Positions 22,620 to 34,894 of a stretch of 64,000 bases of DNA are shown piece after piece. Origin of the DNA: Dryococelus australis (taxonomy: Eukaryota; Arthropoda; Insecta; Phasmatodea; Phasmatidae). How positions within the stretch are numbered: the first letter of the stretch is position 1; each line of letters begins with the position of its first letter. A program made the translations under genes and the position numbers. The notes under the pieces are model-generated. The model had not been told where the DNA came from, did no database searches, and was given only the letters and a program-made list of their open reading frames with translations. The stretch lies in contig CM057002.1 of NCBI GenBank assembly GCA_029891345.1, positions 66,854,590-66,918,589 on the forward strand, read 5' to 3'.

Positions 22620-23430
22620 TATGATACTTTTTTTCTGACCCAGACTTATTTCCAGAATTTTTATTATTAATTTTTCAGGGGCTTTGTTACCCTGACCTTA
22701 TCAAACATTAACTTAATGCTCATACTTTCTGCTCTACTTTCCGAGACACCAGTCAAAATATCTACTGGTCAGACATACCAACCATACCACACACTATAAC
22801 TCTAGCATACCTCAAACATTCGTCCATACAGACCATACATAGCAAACATACAGCCCATACCAGTGACACACTCAACTTCTCAAACTATCCACTATGCTGA
22901 CTGATAGCAGTCAAAATACACGGACCACCCATACCTCTTAATACCTATAACTCAAGCATAAATTAGCATTGCAGGACTCGTCGATACACACACATACTGT
23001 CCACCCCATTCGACATACACCACAACAATCGCAAGACAGATATACTGCAAAAACATATCATGCAACATACCATCCATGTTAGCCAAAGTGTTTAGTGTTT
23101 TGATAGGCGCTGTACTGCGTGCTTCTAGACCAGGCATGTAAGAGAATGTCCAGTAAGCAGAGTAACATTGCTGGTTTACTCATACGATATTGAAATATAG
23201 TGTGTGCGGAAACATTTTTTCAAAATTGCCATGTCCTACATATGATGTAACACAGACGTAACTAGAGTTACGGGACAACCCTCGTTTCCGCTAAAGTTGC
23301 TATTAAATCGTATTAAAGCCATTAATTGTAATAAAAATGTGTAATTACCATAAACTATAATAAGAGCCATCTGTTTTTCGGTAAAAGCCGTTAATATAGT
23401 ATATATTGAATGAGTGTGTGTGTGTGCGCG
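22620..23430. other. Non-coding, nothing recognised
   Basis: No exon, inverted ends or tRNA-like boxes were seen. Parts are CA-rich (ACCATAC-like phrases recur near 22770-22870) without a clear period. Confidence 0.4.
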
Positions 23431-23650
23431 CGCGCGAGAAGGCATTTTCTACTCGTTTGGGCAAATAGTATTAAGTAAACTCGACACTGAACGTTGATGA
23501 TTAGCTGAAAGAAACCTAACACGCGTGAGAGTTGAAATCATCCAACCACGGTATAGGTTCTGAGCTAACGTGTTTTGCAGTGCAACGAGCCGTAGAATGT
23601 TTCCACGTAAAAACGGGTGTTCCTAACTAAAAACTGGTTTTCCTAACTAT
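23430..23650 (+). mobile_element. Dispersed repeat E copy
   Basis: Shares with 41840-42130, 50505-50705 and 58790-59260 the ordered phrases GAGAAGGCATTTTCTACTCG, ACTGAACGTTGATGATTAGC, GAGAGTTGAAATCATCCAAC and GGTTCTGAGCTAACGTGTTT. Non-coding. Confidence 0.55.
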
Positions 23651-24059
23651 AATGCATCTTATTGTACGGTGAGGACATTTTTCTCGTGATATTGACCAAA
23701 TTAACGTCATAAGTCTTCATAACTAACTCTGGTGTAGACATCGCCTACTTAACTTCAAACCGTTTAATCCCTCTCCATTGGAATATTTCTGGCTCCGTCA
23801 TTTTGAAACAATCCACCTTCCATGTTACTCGGAGTTAAGTAGTTTGCCAATAAAAATCTAAGTAAGCAGTAAGACATATGGAAAAGAAATATTTTCAACA
23901 CATAGGCTCAATCGCAGTCCAGCACAATGGAGTTGCTAATGCTTACTGCAGTGAAAACATTATGAAAGTCTTAAGTTCAGTCAATCACCGTAATGCATGA
24001 ATTAAAATAAAATATACGAACTTGTGTTTATTTAAATTACGCACTACAATATTAATTTA

Positions 24060-24510
24060 TACTGGGCTGCTTAGAAAAAACAATGACATCGCAATTGAGT
24101 CAACTGAGAGCCTCTGCCTCTTACTGCACTACACATACCATACTCATTCTTCAGTTTGGTAAACAAAGAGGGCAGAATGAAATATTTATCATTCAAAAAC
24201 TATCGTTCGGTCATATAAGACCGCTCAATTTTAATATACGTTACTGAGCAAAGTGAACTGACAAAACACTATCACCAGCTATGACAATTGGCCACGCCCT
24301 TCACCCCAGCGGGAAATCAACAGACATTCATTTGTAGAGCTGGTGGCTTCAAAGTGGGAGAGAAACTTACAACGTAGAGCAAGCAAAGTGCAACAGCCAA
24401 TAAAATATTCTCGTATTCACAGGCGCATAAGATGTTTTGCATCAAACCTGTTCGAAGTGATTATTCCAGTACAACATTTTGGCCAGTGTTGATTCTTATT
24501 GCCTAGGTTT
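24060..24510 (+). mobile_element. Dispersed repeat F copy
   Basis: The right half (24285-24500) matches 61845-62035 in order: GGCCACGCCCTTCACC, GCAACAGCCAATAAAA, TTTTGCATCAAACCTGTT and GGCCAGTGTTGATTC. The left half resembles 60770-60930 (TTCTTCAGTTTGGTAA, ACCGCTCAATTTTA). Non-coding, CCAAT-containing. Confidence 0.45.
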
Positions 24511-25149
24511 TTTTATTTTACTGTGTAAATCCCTTTATCAGCGTTAAGCTACAGCAGGTTTGCAAATTTAAGTTACTTCCTGACGTACAGGATTTTTTGT
24601 CTCACGTGAATCACGTTTGTTCAGCGACGATACTGAGGCTTTCTGAATCGTTGGCAGAGATTTGTAGCCATTTCCCCAAGCAGACTATTTTAAACTATGA
24701 AGATACGTATATTCCATTTAAAAATTTAAAAATTTGTATGAGGTACAAAGTAGAGCATTTTTTCAGAGCAACCTGTTAATACGGTCAGGAAATTCCGCCC
24801 AAAAAATACACGTCTTAATTAATTTAATAAAGCAGTAAGCAAAAGTAGTACAAAACTATATTAATGTGAACAACTTCCTTATCAGGGAAAAATAGTGTAC
24901 TCGATGATGCGAAAATATGAGTAAGTGATTGTCTAAGCTAGTTCGCCTGTCGAGCGACCAAACAGCTCGTATATATGTTCTCCTGATTATCTGAGGAACC
25001 AAGTTTGGACAACCCCATTCGTAACGCCTAATAAGCCTATATTCGCGTTTCTAAGTTTAACTAATCTGAATAATCTAACTAACAGAAACAAATTTCCTCT
25101 TTATCCTTTATATTAAAATATTTGCTTGTTAACTTTGGAGTTGAGTTGA

Positions 25150-25335
25150 GAAATTTTGGGTGGGCACTAACTGCGAAGTTTTGAAGGCCGGTGAGTGTGA
25201 AATGAGGTGGAAATGGAGCGGCGCCGGAATGCAAGGACGGGATAAACGGGAAACCCATGAGAAAATCCACCATTCCACGGCAACGTCCACCACATTTTCA
25301 ACAAGTGGAAGTCCGGTTTGACGTCTCCGGGAATC
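25150..25335 (-). mobile_element. SINE family 1, degraded copy
   Basis: Body phrases GCCGGTGAGTGTGAAATGAG, AGCGGCGCCGGAATGCAAGG and CATGAGAAAATCCACC are recognisable on the minus strand. The tRNA-like head is eroded (GGGAATCGAAAG). Confidence 0.55.
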
Positions 25336-25903
25336 GAAAGAGGTCCGCCTTTAGGACGACCTAATTTTTAGAGAAAACGATAACTTGTTCATATTCAGTT
25401 TATTTGAAATTTCGTCATAGGATCATATATTGAAGTCAGCAGGTATGATAACGATCTCACCAAGTTGGCAAGATCGTGTGACGTCTGGGCTGTTGGAAGA
25501 TTACAAAAGGAAATGACAAGTAGTTTGAATAATTATTGACATACGACACTGCAAACACTTCGTTGTATTTTAGAAAATTTACTAAATTTAAAGAAACTAA
25601 CTTTGATTAACTAACATAAATAAAAACAAACGCCTAGATTTTTGGTTGTAATTATATGTTTGTTACATTTTCGTAGTATTGTGTCAAATTTTTGTCGACA
25701 ACAACTGACGCAGGCTCGTTCATTCCTATTTGTCTTATTTATATATTTTTCTAAGTTATTTTATTGTGCCTAGAAGGTTTTGTCAGACTACGACGAAGTG
25801 TTAGCAGTGGTGTATGTCCACAGTTGTCCAAACAATCAGTTACGATAATCAATCAGCTGGAAACAAGATAGGAAATGAAAGGGTCTGTAATCGCAGACAT
25901 GCG

Positions 25904-26040
25904 GTGATTCCCCGGTCATTAGACAAGACAGCTAAATGTAGCGACGAGGTAAAGAAGTTATCTAACCGCAAGGTAACAAAGAGTGAGCTGCTCGAGTGGA
26001 ATGTTTATTCGGGTGTAGATAAGAGCGCGTGTTTTAAAAG
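25904..26040. promoter_or_regulatory. Candidate promoter motifs of the orphan lysozyme exon
   Basis: GTGATTCCCC at 25904-25913 is, on the minus strand, GGGGAATCAC, kappaB-like, about 170 bases before the start codon. AGATAAG at 26017-26023 is a GATA site. TTTTAAAAG at 26032-26040 is a TATA-like box about 40 bases before the ATG, the same distance as the TATA box of lysozyme 1. Functional use is inferred from motif and spacing only. Confidence 0.4.
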
Positions 26041-26078
26041 CGGCACGGCACTGGCGGCCAGGCACGCGCAGGGACAAG

Positions 26079-26214
26079 ATGGCGTCGTGCGAGGTCTCGT
26101 TGTTGTTGTTGTTGTTGGCGACGGTGGCGCTGTCTCGCGGGCAGCGCATCACTGACTGCGAGCTGGCGGATCAGTTGTTGCAGCATGACGTCGCCAAGGG
26201 CTTGCTGCCTGATT
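26079..26214 (+). CDS. Orphan c-type lysozyme first exon (lysozyme 2)
   Basis: It encodes 45 codons plus one base: a Leu-rich signal peptide (SLLLLLLATVALSRG) and then QRITDCELADQLLQHDVAKG and LLPD, ending in the first base of the Trp codon before a consensus GTGAGT donor at 26215. Length (136 bases), phase, first cysteine at residue 27 and the LPD end are the same as in lysozyme 1 exon 1. The sequence is intact and GC-rich, with GATA and TATA-like motifs upstream. I found no exon 2, 3 or 4 between here and lysozyme 3 exon 1 at 44880. It could splice to lysozyme 3 exons 2-4 (next compatible acceptor at 54581, also phase 1), belong to a gene with a lost body, or have a diverged exon 2 that I missed. 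Whether it is expressed is unknown. Confidence 0.8.
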
Positions 26215-26384
26215 GTGAGTACCAGAGTCTACGAGTGTGAAGTAGACATTTACGAGACATTAACTCGCGGTACGTAGTCTATACAACTGTCAAAATTACG
26301 TGGTCAACACCGATGAACGTGTTCGTTAACATTTGAATTTTCAACAAACTCAATAATTTTGTGTGAATGACATATTACGACTAA

Positions 26385-26954
26385 TGCCCGATTGCACCAA
26401 CATCTTCCCCGATCCAAGATCCAATATTCTAGTTCCGAACCAGGATCCAGTTTGATCTTGGTTGCAATGTAAAAATGTTACACCAACGAAATTTGATGGT
26501 TTTAGATCTCCGATTCGTCGATCTTGGTTCCAACAAGAGAGATCGATATTTAGTATTAGACGAATTTTGCTATTAGTTCGTAATATATTACGTCATGGAA
26601 GTAGGCGTATTTTTCACTATAGATATACATATATGTGCGATATTTTATATGTTTTAAGTGAATTATTGTTTTAGGAATTTGACTGAATAATATTCAAGTG
26701 CGTATAATGTTGTTTTAATTTCCCAATAAAACAATCGTACGTAGTTCTACCTGTTGGCGTATTTTAAAACTAAATTTGTCGACGATGGCTGCTGATCTCG
26801 GATCGAGATTTCAAACAGCCAATTTCGGTGGTTCAAAATGAACTTCATCTCGATCTCCAGTCCAGCTCTGAACTCGAATGGTGCAACAGTTTTCTGTGTC
26901 GATCTTAGATCCGATCTCGGATCGAGTTTCGAACCACAATGGTGCAACCGGGCA
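26385..26954. mobile_element. Harbinger-type MITE
   Basis: A 570-bp non-coding element with terminal inverted repeats TGCCCGATTGCACCA and (inverted) TGCCCGGTTGCACCA, differing at one base. It is flanked on both sides by TAA (26382-26384 and 26955-26957), the 3-bp TWA target duplication typical of PIF/Harbinger. Subterminal GATC-rich motifs (GATCCAAGATC, CTCGGATCGAG) recur in both arms. It lies 170 bases downstream of the orphan lysozyme exon. Confidence 0.8.
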
Positions 26955-26987
26955 TAACTTGAACATGTTGTAATTCCAAGTATGGCT

Positions 26988-27222
26988 GGGCGACTCTTAA
27001 CATCGCGGTATTGGGAGCCGATGAGGGTGTAGCGAGGTGAGTATGTAGCAGCGCCGGAATGCATGGGCCGTGGGAGACGTAGGAACCCCGAGAAATCCGC
27101 CGACCAATGACATCGTTCGGCACGATTCCCACATTCGAACATCCGGGAACAACTCCGCTGGGACTCGAACCCAGTTCGTCTAGTTGGTAGGCGAATAGTC
27201 GAACCCTACACCGCGACAGCCG
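26988..27222 (-). mobile_element. SINE family 1 copy
   Basis: Full-length on the minus strand. The tRNA-like head GCGGCTGTCGCGGTGTAG (27205-27222) and B box GGGTTCGAGTCCCAGC are followed by the family body (GCATTCCGGCGCTGCTAC, CTCATCGGCTCC) and the terminal AAGAGTCGCCC. Confidence 0.75.
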
Positions 27223-27224
27223 CT

Positions 27225-30120
27225 CTCTGTCCAATGGTGAACATTTTATTGGTTGCTGCACTTTGCTATCACCATGCCTTTTGTTCACTTGTCCACAGAA
27301 AGCTCAGGTGTACCGATATGTGGTGGTTAATTGGTCCGCCAGGTTCCAAGGATGTATGTTGTCATTTTCACATCCAATTCTAACAATAACGATCCCAATA
27401 ACTGGTTATTGTCATTTCTAACAAAAACCAAGCTGATTCGAGTATTTTGAGTTTGAGAAGTGTTTATCAGCTCTGAGATATTTTCAGGGCATATCTTTTT
27501 TTTATTGTAAGGCTAGGTACTGTAATATGCACGCAATTTTTAAACCTAAGAAATGCAAATTAAAAAATGGCCCTAATGACATACAGGTAGATTGTCGTGT
27601 TGAAAGTGTTAACAGGCATTCTTTCGGCCAATTACAATGTCACATAGACATAAGACATAAGGCATATCCGTGTAAAACTCAGTCTAAAGTCAGACTGGCT
27701 TCTTACTCTAATACCAACAGCCGATGAGCAAAGTGCTGCTCGTGGAGTCATAACTCGCACAACACCCCGACGTATGACAGCACGTCACGTCACGTCAACT
27801 ACATACATACATACATGTACACACATACAGTGAGGTGATCTCATAAGCCATTTTTACTACTCAAAGTAGGTTGTAAAAATATTTTTAAAAACTCATGATT
27901 TTGTGTTTTTGTTAAATTCGCGATGTTTGTGTCTACTCTTGAAATCTGGTCTTAATCGTACCCCAAGATAGTTAGAATTTGGTATCCTGTTGCGTGGTGT
28001 ATATACAGGTTGTATCTAAATTCAACCGAAAAATGCGGTGTGGCTGTGTTGGGGACACGGTCGTTTGTTTTGCGTGAATACATCTACGTTGATGCGCTTG
28101 GACGCCTTAATGTTATTATTTACGTTCCCGGCACAGCTTCACTCCATCATATGGGGTTTTATGTGTGTCACTAGATTGCTTCTGAGATGCTCTTTCCAAC
28201 CGTATACGATTTCTCTAATTCGACTTGGCTTTTTTGACGAGTATCGGCCAACATTGTGTTAAGTTTCCTTAATTTTTTTACATTAAACTCATAAAATTTC
28301 GCCATAATCACGCCACATTTATACACGCAATTGATTGATCTTGACGAGAGATGTCGATTGAAACTGAAACGAGCGTCGTAGCTTCTCCTAGTCAAAAGTT
28401 ACACTACGCGCTGAAGTTATGAGACGCGGCGAAACAAACACAAAATTACACTCCCCCCCCCCCCCCCCCCCCCCAAAATCCTCGGCGCAATTCTTCGCAG
28501 TCTTCACTCAACGTAAAATATACTTTGATTCTTTGGCAATGGAATGGTGTAATTTAGTTTTGAATGTAAACTATAGATTCGGAGCTGCAATGCCACACTG
28601 TATCCCACGATTTTGTTATCATCGGATTTTCTGGATTGCCTCCCACTATGGTTGCACGTTTAAATACATATTCACGTCAAAACTTCAGCTTCATGTTACT
28701 CACGAAAATAAATGTCGAAAACATGTATACGATCTATTGTCTAAATCCAATTCCAAGGGCGGTACACGTCTTTGAAGATGGACCCCTGGCACACCAGATT
28801 ACAACAGATATCGGGGGAAAATACGTAAAATGGAACACCGCATTTCTGCATAATGTGTAAGTGTAAAATGATCTACAAAACACCACAAAACCTGTCGCTG
28901 TCATCAAATTAATTCATAGAAATAATAACGGTTACCATTCTTATTGCGGGACATTCGACATGACGCGGTAGAATATGTGGGATCTTATTGACGGAATATG
29001 AATCCGCATATTACAATCGAGGAAAAAGGTTGCCTTGTGTAAACACTCTAACCCCCACCGTTTTCCAGTAATCGAGTTGGAAATTCCAAAAGAATTATGT
29101 TCAAACCCTGGCAGGCGGATAACACGCGCAACATCTAATAACGAATGGTTGTAAATATCAAAGGGACAAGATGACAGAGAGAGGTACGTAACAATGGCGT
29201 TGAGAAATGCCGTAAATAACAATAAATCGAAACAATGGCAAAAAAAACACTACATCTGTTCTTTTGAAAGTAACTGCAGTCAAAAGATGCTGTTACAGTT
29301 TTCCATTATATCCCAGGGACTAGCGGAAAAATCATAATTACATGTGGTGGAAAATTCTCTCTGCTCAGACATTTTTCGATTTATTACGTTTTTAGAAACT
29401 GATATTTTTTACTGCTCATCAAAATTATTTTCATAAATATCAACAGGAAACTAGGCTAAATGGTTATATCGATATTGCTGTTATGTGATTTGAAGGAAAT
29501 ATTCGTACCCTTCTGGGACCATGCCTATCCCAAACTTCACACGTTTACATCTTTCTTAACTCGGCCTTCTACGTTATGTGGTTATCTTTTCCGAAGTCTT
29601 CCTTTCAATTTTCTGCCACCCATGTTTCCTGTCAGTTATAGAACTAGTTGACATCTCGAGTTTTCATCCAACAATCCCTATGTGGGCCATCGCTGATGCT
29701 TATTTTTCTAACACAGCCCTCTAACTCTTCCCTACTGCTCTCTGCACTTCTTCGAACTATTTTTAAAAATTCTAAGTGATTTTCTTTCCCACCTTGCAAG
29801 ACGACGTTATTTTGATAAAGTCAGTATTAGAGGCGTGAAATATTTTATGTATTTCTTTGCGCGCAATATAAGCTTCATACTCTCGTATGTTCGTGTTACT
29901 CTCGCTATTATTCCACAGCGCAGCAAACTTCTAATAAAATAATGACTTTTTTCTATTCTAGCAATCAGTCAATGGGCACCTCGAAGCTTGCCTTGTTTCA
30001 TTTTAACGAGTTTCCTTCCATAGACATACTTGTCCTAAATCCAGTTGTTCCAGGCTGTTTCCGTGATATAGCCACCAGTCGACATCTAACAGCGTTGTGG
30101 CTGCAGCTGAATATCAACAC
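27225..30120. other. Long non-coding stretch with microsatellites
   Basis: No lysozyme exon 2-4 motif or other exon was recognised on the + strand despite a specific look for GS-Y-D-x-G-I-F-Q and I-N-S-x-W-C coding patterns. It contains an (ACAT)n tract at about 27795-27818, a C homopolymer of about 23 bases at 28452-28474, and a CCAAT-bearing piece near 27225-27330 resembling repeats E/F. The remainder is AT-rich and unrecognised. Confidence 0.4.
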
Positions 30121-30850
30121 GCATTGAGAAAAGGCGCTTTTTTTAAATCAAACAAAGTTTGTTTGGCGCAAACAAATTAATTGTTTGTATAGTGGCAATG
30201 AAATATTTTGTTGTTGAAACCCAATTTTTTTGTTGCTCTTATTTGGTTACCCAAACTAAAATTTAGTTGGTCCAACTGAATATTTGTTTGGCTCTCCATA
30301 GTCTACGTTAAACAGTGTCGGTTGGTACAAAATATAAGAAGTCTGGTCGAAATTTGAACCTACGCTCTTTACACCCGCTCACTTTGCCTTAGCCGCGTCA
30401 GGCGGAGTGACTACAGTATTGATTAAACAAATATGTTTTTAAGTAGATATGTATACGTTTCAAATAATGTACAACGTGCTTAAATTATAGTTTTCATGTT
30501 TTAGAACTTTACTTTATAGTCTCTTGCTGAATTTTTTTAATACAATTTTATTATTATTAATCAGAAAAATGCACTAACAAACACTGTTACTAACCTAATC
30601 ACCACAAAACACACAAACATATTCTCAAGTAACATTTTCGAACGAAGGCAATCAAAATAATGGTCAAACATATAAAGTACACAATTTACTCAACAAAATA
30701 TTTGATCGAAAGTCTAACTTTTTTTGGCCGATCACAGTTGATGCTAGTGTCTATGTTGTTGGATGACCAAATTAATATTGTTGCTTTTCAAGATTCGTTT
30801 ACTCAACAAACTATTATTTGGGGCAAATAAATATATGTGTGGCCGTGTAT
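30120..30850. repeat. Dispersed repeat H with a tRNA-like module
   Basis: The two ends (30120-30300 and 30680-30850) share AACAAAATATTT, TTTTTGTTG and GGTTGG-type phrases in partly inverted order, and resemble 405-625 and 62540-62720. In the middle, 30345-30405 reads on the minus strand as GCGGCTAAGGC (A-box-like) then GTAGGTTCAAATTTCG (B-box-like), a tRNA-derived SINE relic. Confidence 0.35.
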
Positions 30851-31566
30851 AAAGACAAGTGTTCTGTCGGGTATAACAAACCTTTATCTCAGCTGATGGG
30901 CCAGAATGGTCGCCTCAGCGGCTCACAGCAGCTGGCTGCGCTGAACTTAGCTGAGCTGAAGACCTAGGACATTGTCCACATTCACGTGTCCGCTTACCAG
31001 TAGCTCGAGTGTCGCCAGAGGGGCGTAGTTGTAACAGACAGGCGACTACTAACACTTCGTCACAAGGTAACTTCTATTCCACTTATTGTTTCCACGATGT
31101 AAACCCGATCACCGTAAGTCGATAAGTCAGCGAGGATCTCCTTTGCTTAGCAAGAAATAGTCTTGACCTGCGCACGACCGATAATGGCGACTTCGAGGGC
31201 AGGCGTCTAGCGGAAACAAAGGCGTCGATATGTACCGATTTTTTTCTTGCTCGTTCGACCGACGGCATTGGCCTGCTAACTACAGCCTAAGAAAGCTTCA
31301 ACTCGTCTGATGTGTAAAACAGCACTTTGGAAGAAGCTTCTACCTATAATTACATACACATTTCAAAGTAAAACACCATCTGCAATAATTTGGATTTGAA
31401 TTATGTATAGTATCTCTATCCCTCAAATACTTATTTCCGCCAGAAGCTTTGGCGCCCATGTACCTTGCCCGCCAACTGGGTTGCAGTGTATTTTTAAAAC
31501 ACGTTTATAAAACAAACAGGTATAGGTAGCACGGCGGGAACTCTGCACGCCAGTTCAGAGACTTGG

Positions 31567-31803
31567 AGAGGCCGCGGTGGTGTAGTGGTTAGACTTCATA
31601 CTCGCCTCCTACAAAGGGGAATTGGCTTCGATTCCCCACGGGCTATCTATCACCCAGATGTTCCCATGTGGCAATCGTGCCGGACGATGCCGCTGGTCGG
31701 TGGGTTTTCTCGGGGATCTCCAGTTTTCCCCTCCCTTACTTCATCCTCATCGACTGAACTAAGGCCTCGATGTTAAGAGCCGGCCAAATCTCTTCACTCA
31801 GAG
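31567..31803 (+). mobile_element. SINE family 1 copy
   Basis: tRNA-derived head GGCCGCGGTGGTGTAGTGG with A-box-like GTGTAGTGGTTAG and B box GGCTTCGATTCCCC. The family body follows (CGGACGATGCCGCTGGTCGG, TCTCGGGGATCTCC) and it ends in GATGTTAAGAGCCGGCC. The head resembles tRNA-Asp/Glu. It belongs to RNA polymerase III-transcribed SINEs. Confidence 0.85.
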
Positions 31804-32091
31804 CTTTGCGCGTAATGGCGATGGTGGACTTCACGGCCGTGGAAGTGTCGCCCTAATCGCTCCCGCGCTTTTCCACCTGAAAGGCAGGAAAAAGCTGCCG
31901 TATCTTCCTCATCCAGCTGACGGAATATCGACGCCAGTCGGGTTCCCGATGACGCACTAGACAAACGTCCCACACCTCGCCGCGACCTGTCAAGGTGTCG
32001 ACGACTGAGTCACCCAGCTACGTCACTCGGTAAAAACCGCTACCGCATTGCCTCACCTCGTAACAAGTGACTGTAGCTTGCTGCATGTTTA

Positions 32092-32319
32092 GGCGGCTCT
32101 TAACATCGAGGCCTTGACTAGGGTGAAGTGAGGTGAGTATGGAGTAGCGCCGGAACCCAAGGGCGGGGGGAAACGGGAGATCCCCGAGAAAACCCGCCGA
32201 CCAGTGGCAACGTCCGGCACGATTACCACATAGGAAAACCCGGGGGGTTCCCCACCCGTAATCGAACCCTCTTCGCCATGGTGGGAGGCGAGCAGGCTAA
32301 CCGCCCAGCAAACGTGGCC
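32092..32319 (-). mobile_element. SINE family 1 copy
   Basis: Minus-strand copy from the terminal GGCGGCTCTTAACATCGAGG to the head near CCGCCCAGCAAACGTGGCC. The B-box region GTAATCGAACCCTC is partly eroded. A second tRNA-like B box (AGGGTTCGTGTCCCGG, near 32380-32395) follows on the + strand. Confidence 0.8.
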
Positions 32320-32702
32320 AGCATCAGTCGAGGTGAGCCGGCTTTCGTACCGCATTAGGCTACACGCCACTGCGAGGAGTTCAGGGTTCGTGTCCCGGGT
32401 AAAGCATGTGTCGTCTAGAGTCACGCACAAGAAGGGACGCCTTGTTTTCGCGATAAGGATTCTCTCTAGTTATCTTTCAAAACAGTTTAATTTGCTTCGT
32501 GGCCAGATGATTTTCAACGGCTACCGATCTGAGATGTTTTCTCTTCCTGCATATATGTTGACCAAGCGAAACTGTGACATTTTTAAAAAGCAAATATATA
32601 AAAATTGGTTTGTTTACAACCCAGAAAATCTATGGCTAGCGAGAAAATATTATTTTCTGTGACACTTCAATATCTAGCGCCGAAAACGTCGATAAATACA
32701 AA

Positions 32703-32938
32703 TTTCTCAGTTTCTCATACATAGCATGCGATAACTGCACTTTTCTTGATTCAACAGAGTATTTCTCAGTTTCTCATACATAGCATGCGATAACTGCACT
32801 TTTCTTCATTCAACTGCGTATTTCTCAGTTTCTCATACATAGCATGCGATAACTGCACTTTTCTTGATTCAACAGCGTATTTCTCAGTTTCTCATACATA
32901 GCATGCGATAACTGCACTTTTCTTAATTCAACAGCGTA
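32703..32938. repeat. 59-bp minisatellite, 4 copies
   Basis: Units start at 32703, 32762, 32821 and 32880, with core TTTCTCAGTTTCTCATACAT. They differ by single bases (GATTC/CATTC/AATTC, CAGAG/CTGCG/CAGCG). Confidence 0.97.
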
Positions 32939-33039
32939 TTTCTATTAATCACTTAAACGTTTCTAACAAGCCGATAATCTTTTGTGAATTTTATTTGTTT
33001 TCCACCATAAAGTGGAATTTTAAGAGTTACAGAGCATGA

Positions 33040-33420
33040 TAATGTCAATATGGTGGAGTGGAGCGAATGTGACTAAGAAAAATGAAATCCAAGATGGACG
33101 ATATCAAGGTAGAATGATAAGAGCATGAAATAAATGTGACTAAGGTTAAAAGGAATGACAGCATGAAATAGAGGCGAATAATCAGGAAACAAGATAGCGG
33201 CAATGACAATCTAAAATGGCGACATAATACAAAATGGCTGATGTTGTAATCCAATATGATGACATAATCCGAGATGGTGACAATCCAATATTGCGGTATA
33301 ATCCGAAATGGTGGCAATGGCATAATACAAGTTGGTAACGCAATACAAGATGGCAACGTTAATGTAATCCAAGATAGCTCCGACGTAATACAATATGGCT
33401 GTCGATTGGATCCGCAGATC
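33040..33420. repeat. Degenerate short repeat rich in ATGGC cores
   Basis: Loose 16-24 base units of the form TAATCCAAGATGGC recur across the stretch (CAAAATGGC, CGAGATGGT, CAAGATGGC, CAATATGGC). The core ATGGC is the complement of GCCAT, the YY1/Pho core. The frames seen here on both strands are by-products of the low-complexity sequence. Confidence 0.6.
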
Positions 33421-33875
33421 AGGACACTGGACCCTTGTTCCCATATCGGCTTTTCTATCTACTTAGACTGCACACGGCCGGCAACCACTGCTAAATCGTA
33501 TGCAAGCCTATGGTGAACTCAGTACCGTTTTTTGATGATCTATGCAATACCAAAGATGTTATCTACATTACTAGATAATAACCAGTAGCATAGAAGTTTA
33601 TCAATTATATTGAGAGTTATACAAGTCTATGTCAACCATCCTAAAACATTGAACCCATTTGCAATGTTCGCAAATAACAAGGCGATGGTACAGACAGAGT
33701 TTCCAAGAAAAATAACTTTTATCCAAACGTGACATTCAAACATACGAATAGTTTAAAACCACCTATGATAAACGACTTAACAGTGCTAAATCATGACACT
33801 ATAATCGTTTTTTAAAAGACAGACTATTTCCATGTACAACAACGTCAATGCTACCACCTTAACGAAGTACTTAAG

Positions 33876-34265
33876 TCTATTAGCGCTATCTTCACACCCA
33901 TGTATGACATGTTCGGTTATTTCCTAAATATTCCGTGAACCACAAACTTCTTACACTCATGTTAACATAAAAGAAAGTTCTTTATTTCTGGTTGAATTAA
34001 AGTTTAACTCTTTTTATCAGTGAATTATAATTATTAATATTTAATTAGTATGAATAAAAACAGAGAGAATAACTGTGTGTTGATAACGCCTAGTAAGTAA
34101 TAGTTCTCATAAAAATATCATTGGAATAGTGTGCACGAATGCGGTATGCTGTCCTTTTCGTGTAATTTTCTAGATTCGGTTGAGCTTTCTATGCATTAGG
34201 CGGAGATATATCCTGCAAGTAGAACTTTAGCAGGACTTCAGAAAATCTGGAGGTAATCGTGGACT
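33876..34265 (-). mobile_element. Family B copy
   Basis: Minus-strand copy. It starts with CTATCTTCACAC and GACATGTTCGGTTATTTCCT and ends with AAGTAGAACTTTAGCAGGAC and TTCAGAAAATC. Slightly shortened near its right end. Non-coding. Confidence 0.6.
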
Positions 34266-34596
34266 ACATGCGGAGTGCCTACTAGGTAGGTAACCAGCTT
34301 ATCATCGCAGCTGATTATGTGGCGGCAAACCATGCTGGCCTCGCAAAAGACGCAGAGTGGGTTAGTGTACAGAGGTGCAACACCCAATCAGACCGCGAAC
34401 ATCAGGAGAATAGCGCCACTGGCCAGCAACATGGTGGAACCCCGTTGGCCAATCATCGCACGGTTACCTACTCTCTAGCCGCCAGCGCAGGCATGTTTCG
34501 CAGCTCGCAGCAGCCAATCAGAAACAAGGCCCGTTCCCAGAGCTTGGCGCAACCAACCAGGGAATGGATGTGCCCAGATAGAGGTGGAGAGAATTA

Positions 34597-34822
34597 GGCG
34601 GCTCTTAACATTGAAGTCTTGAGAGCCGATGAGGGTGAAGTAAGGCGATAACGGAGCAGCGCCGGAATGCAAGAGCGGGGGGAACGGGAAATACCCGATG
34701 ACCAGCGGCATCGTCCAGCACGATTCCCTCATGCGAAAATCTGGGTTCGACCCCGCCGAGAATCGAATCCGGTTCACCTATGTGAGAGGCGAGTGGTCTA
34801 ATCACTACACCACCGCGGCCCC
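34597..34822 (-). mobile_element. SINE family 1 copy
   Basis: Full-length minus-strand copy: GGCGGCTCTTAACATTGAAG, AGCAGCGCCGGAATGCAAG, B box complement GAATCGAATCCGG, and head complement CACTACACCACCGCGGCCCC. Confidence 0.85.
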
Positions 34823-34894
34823 TACATCAAAGGAACCGCCACTTAATTTCACGTGTGTGTATTTAACTACTCTGGGTTAGCTAATTTGTGTTAA

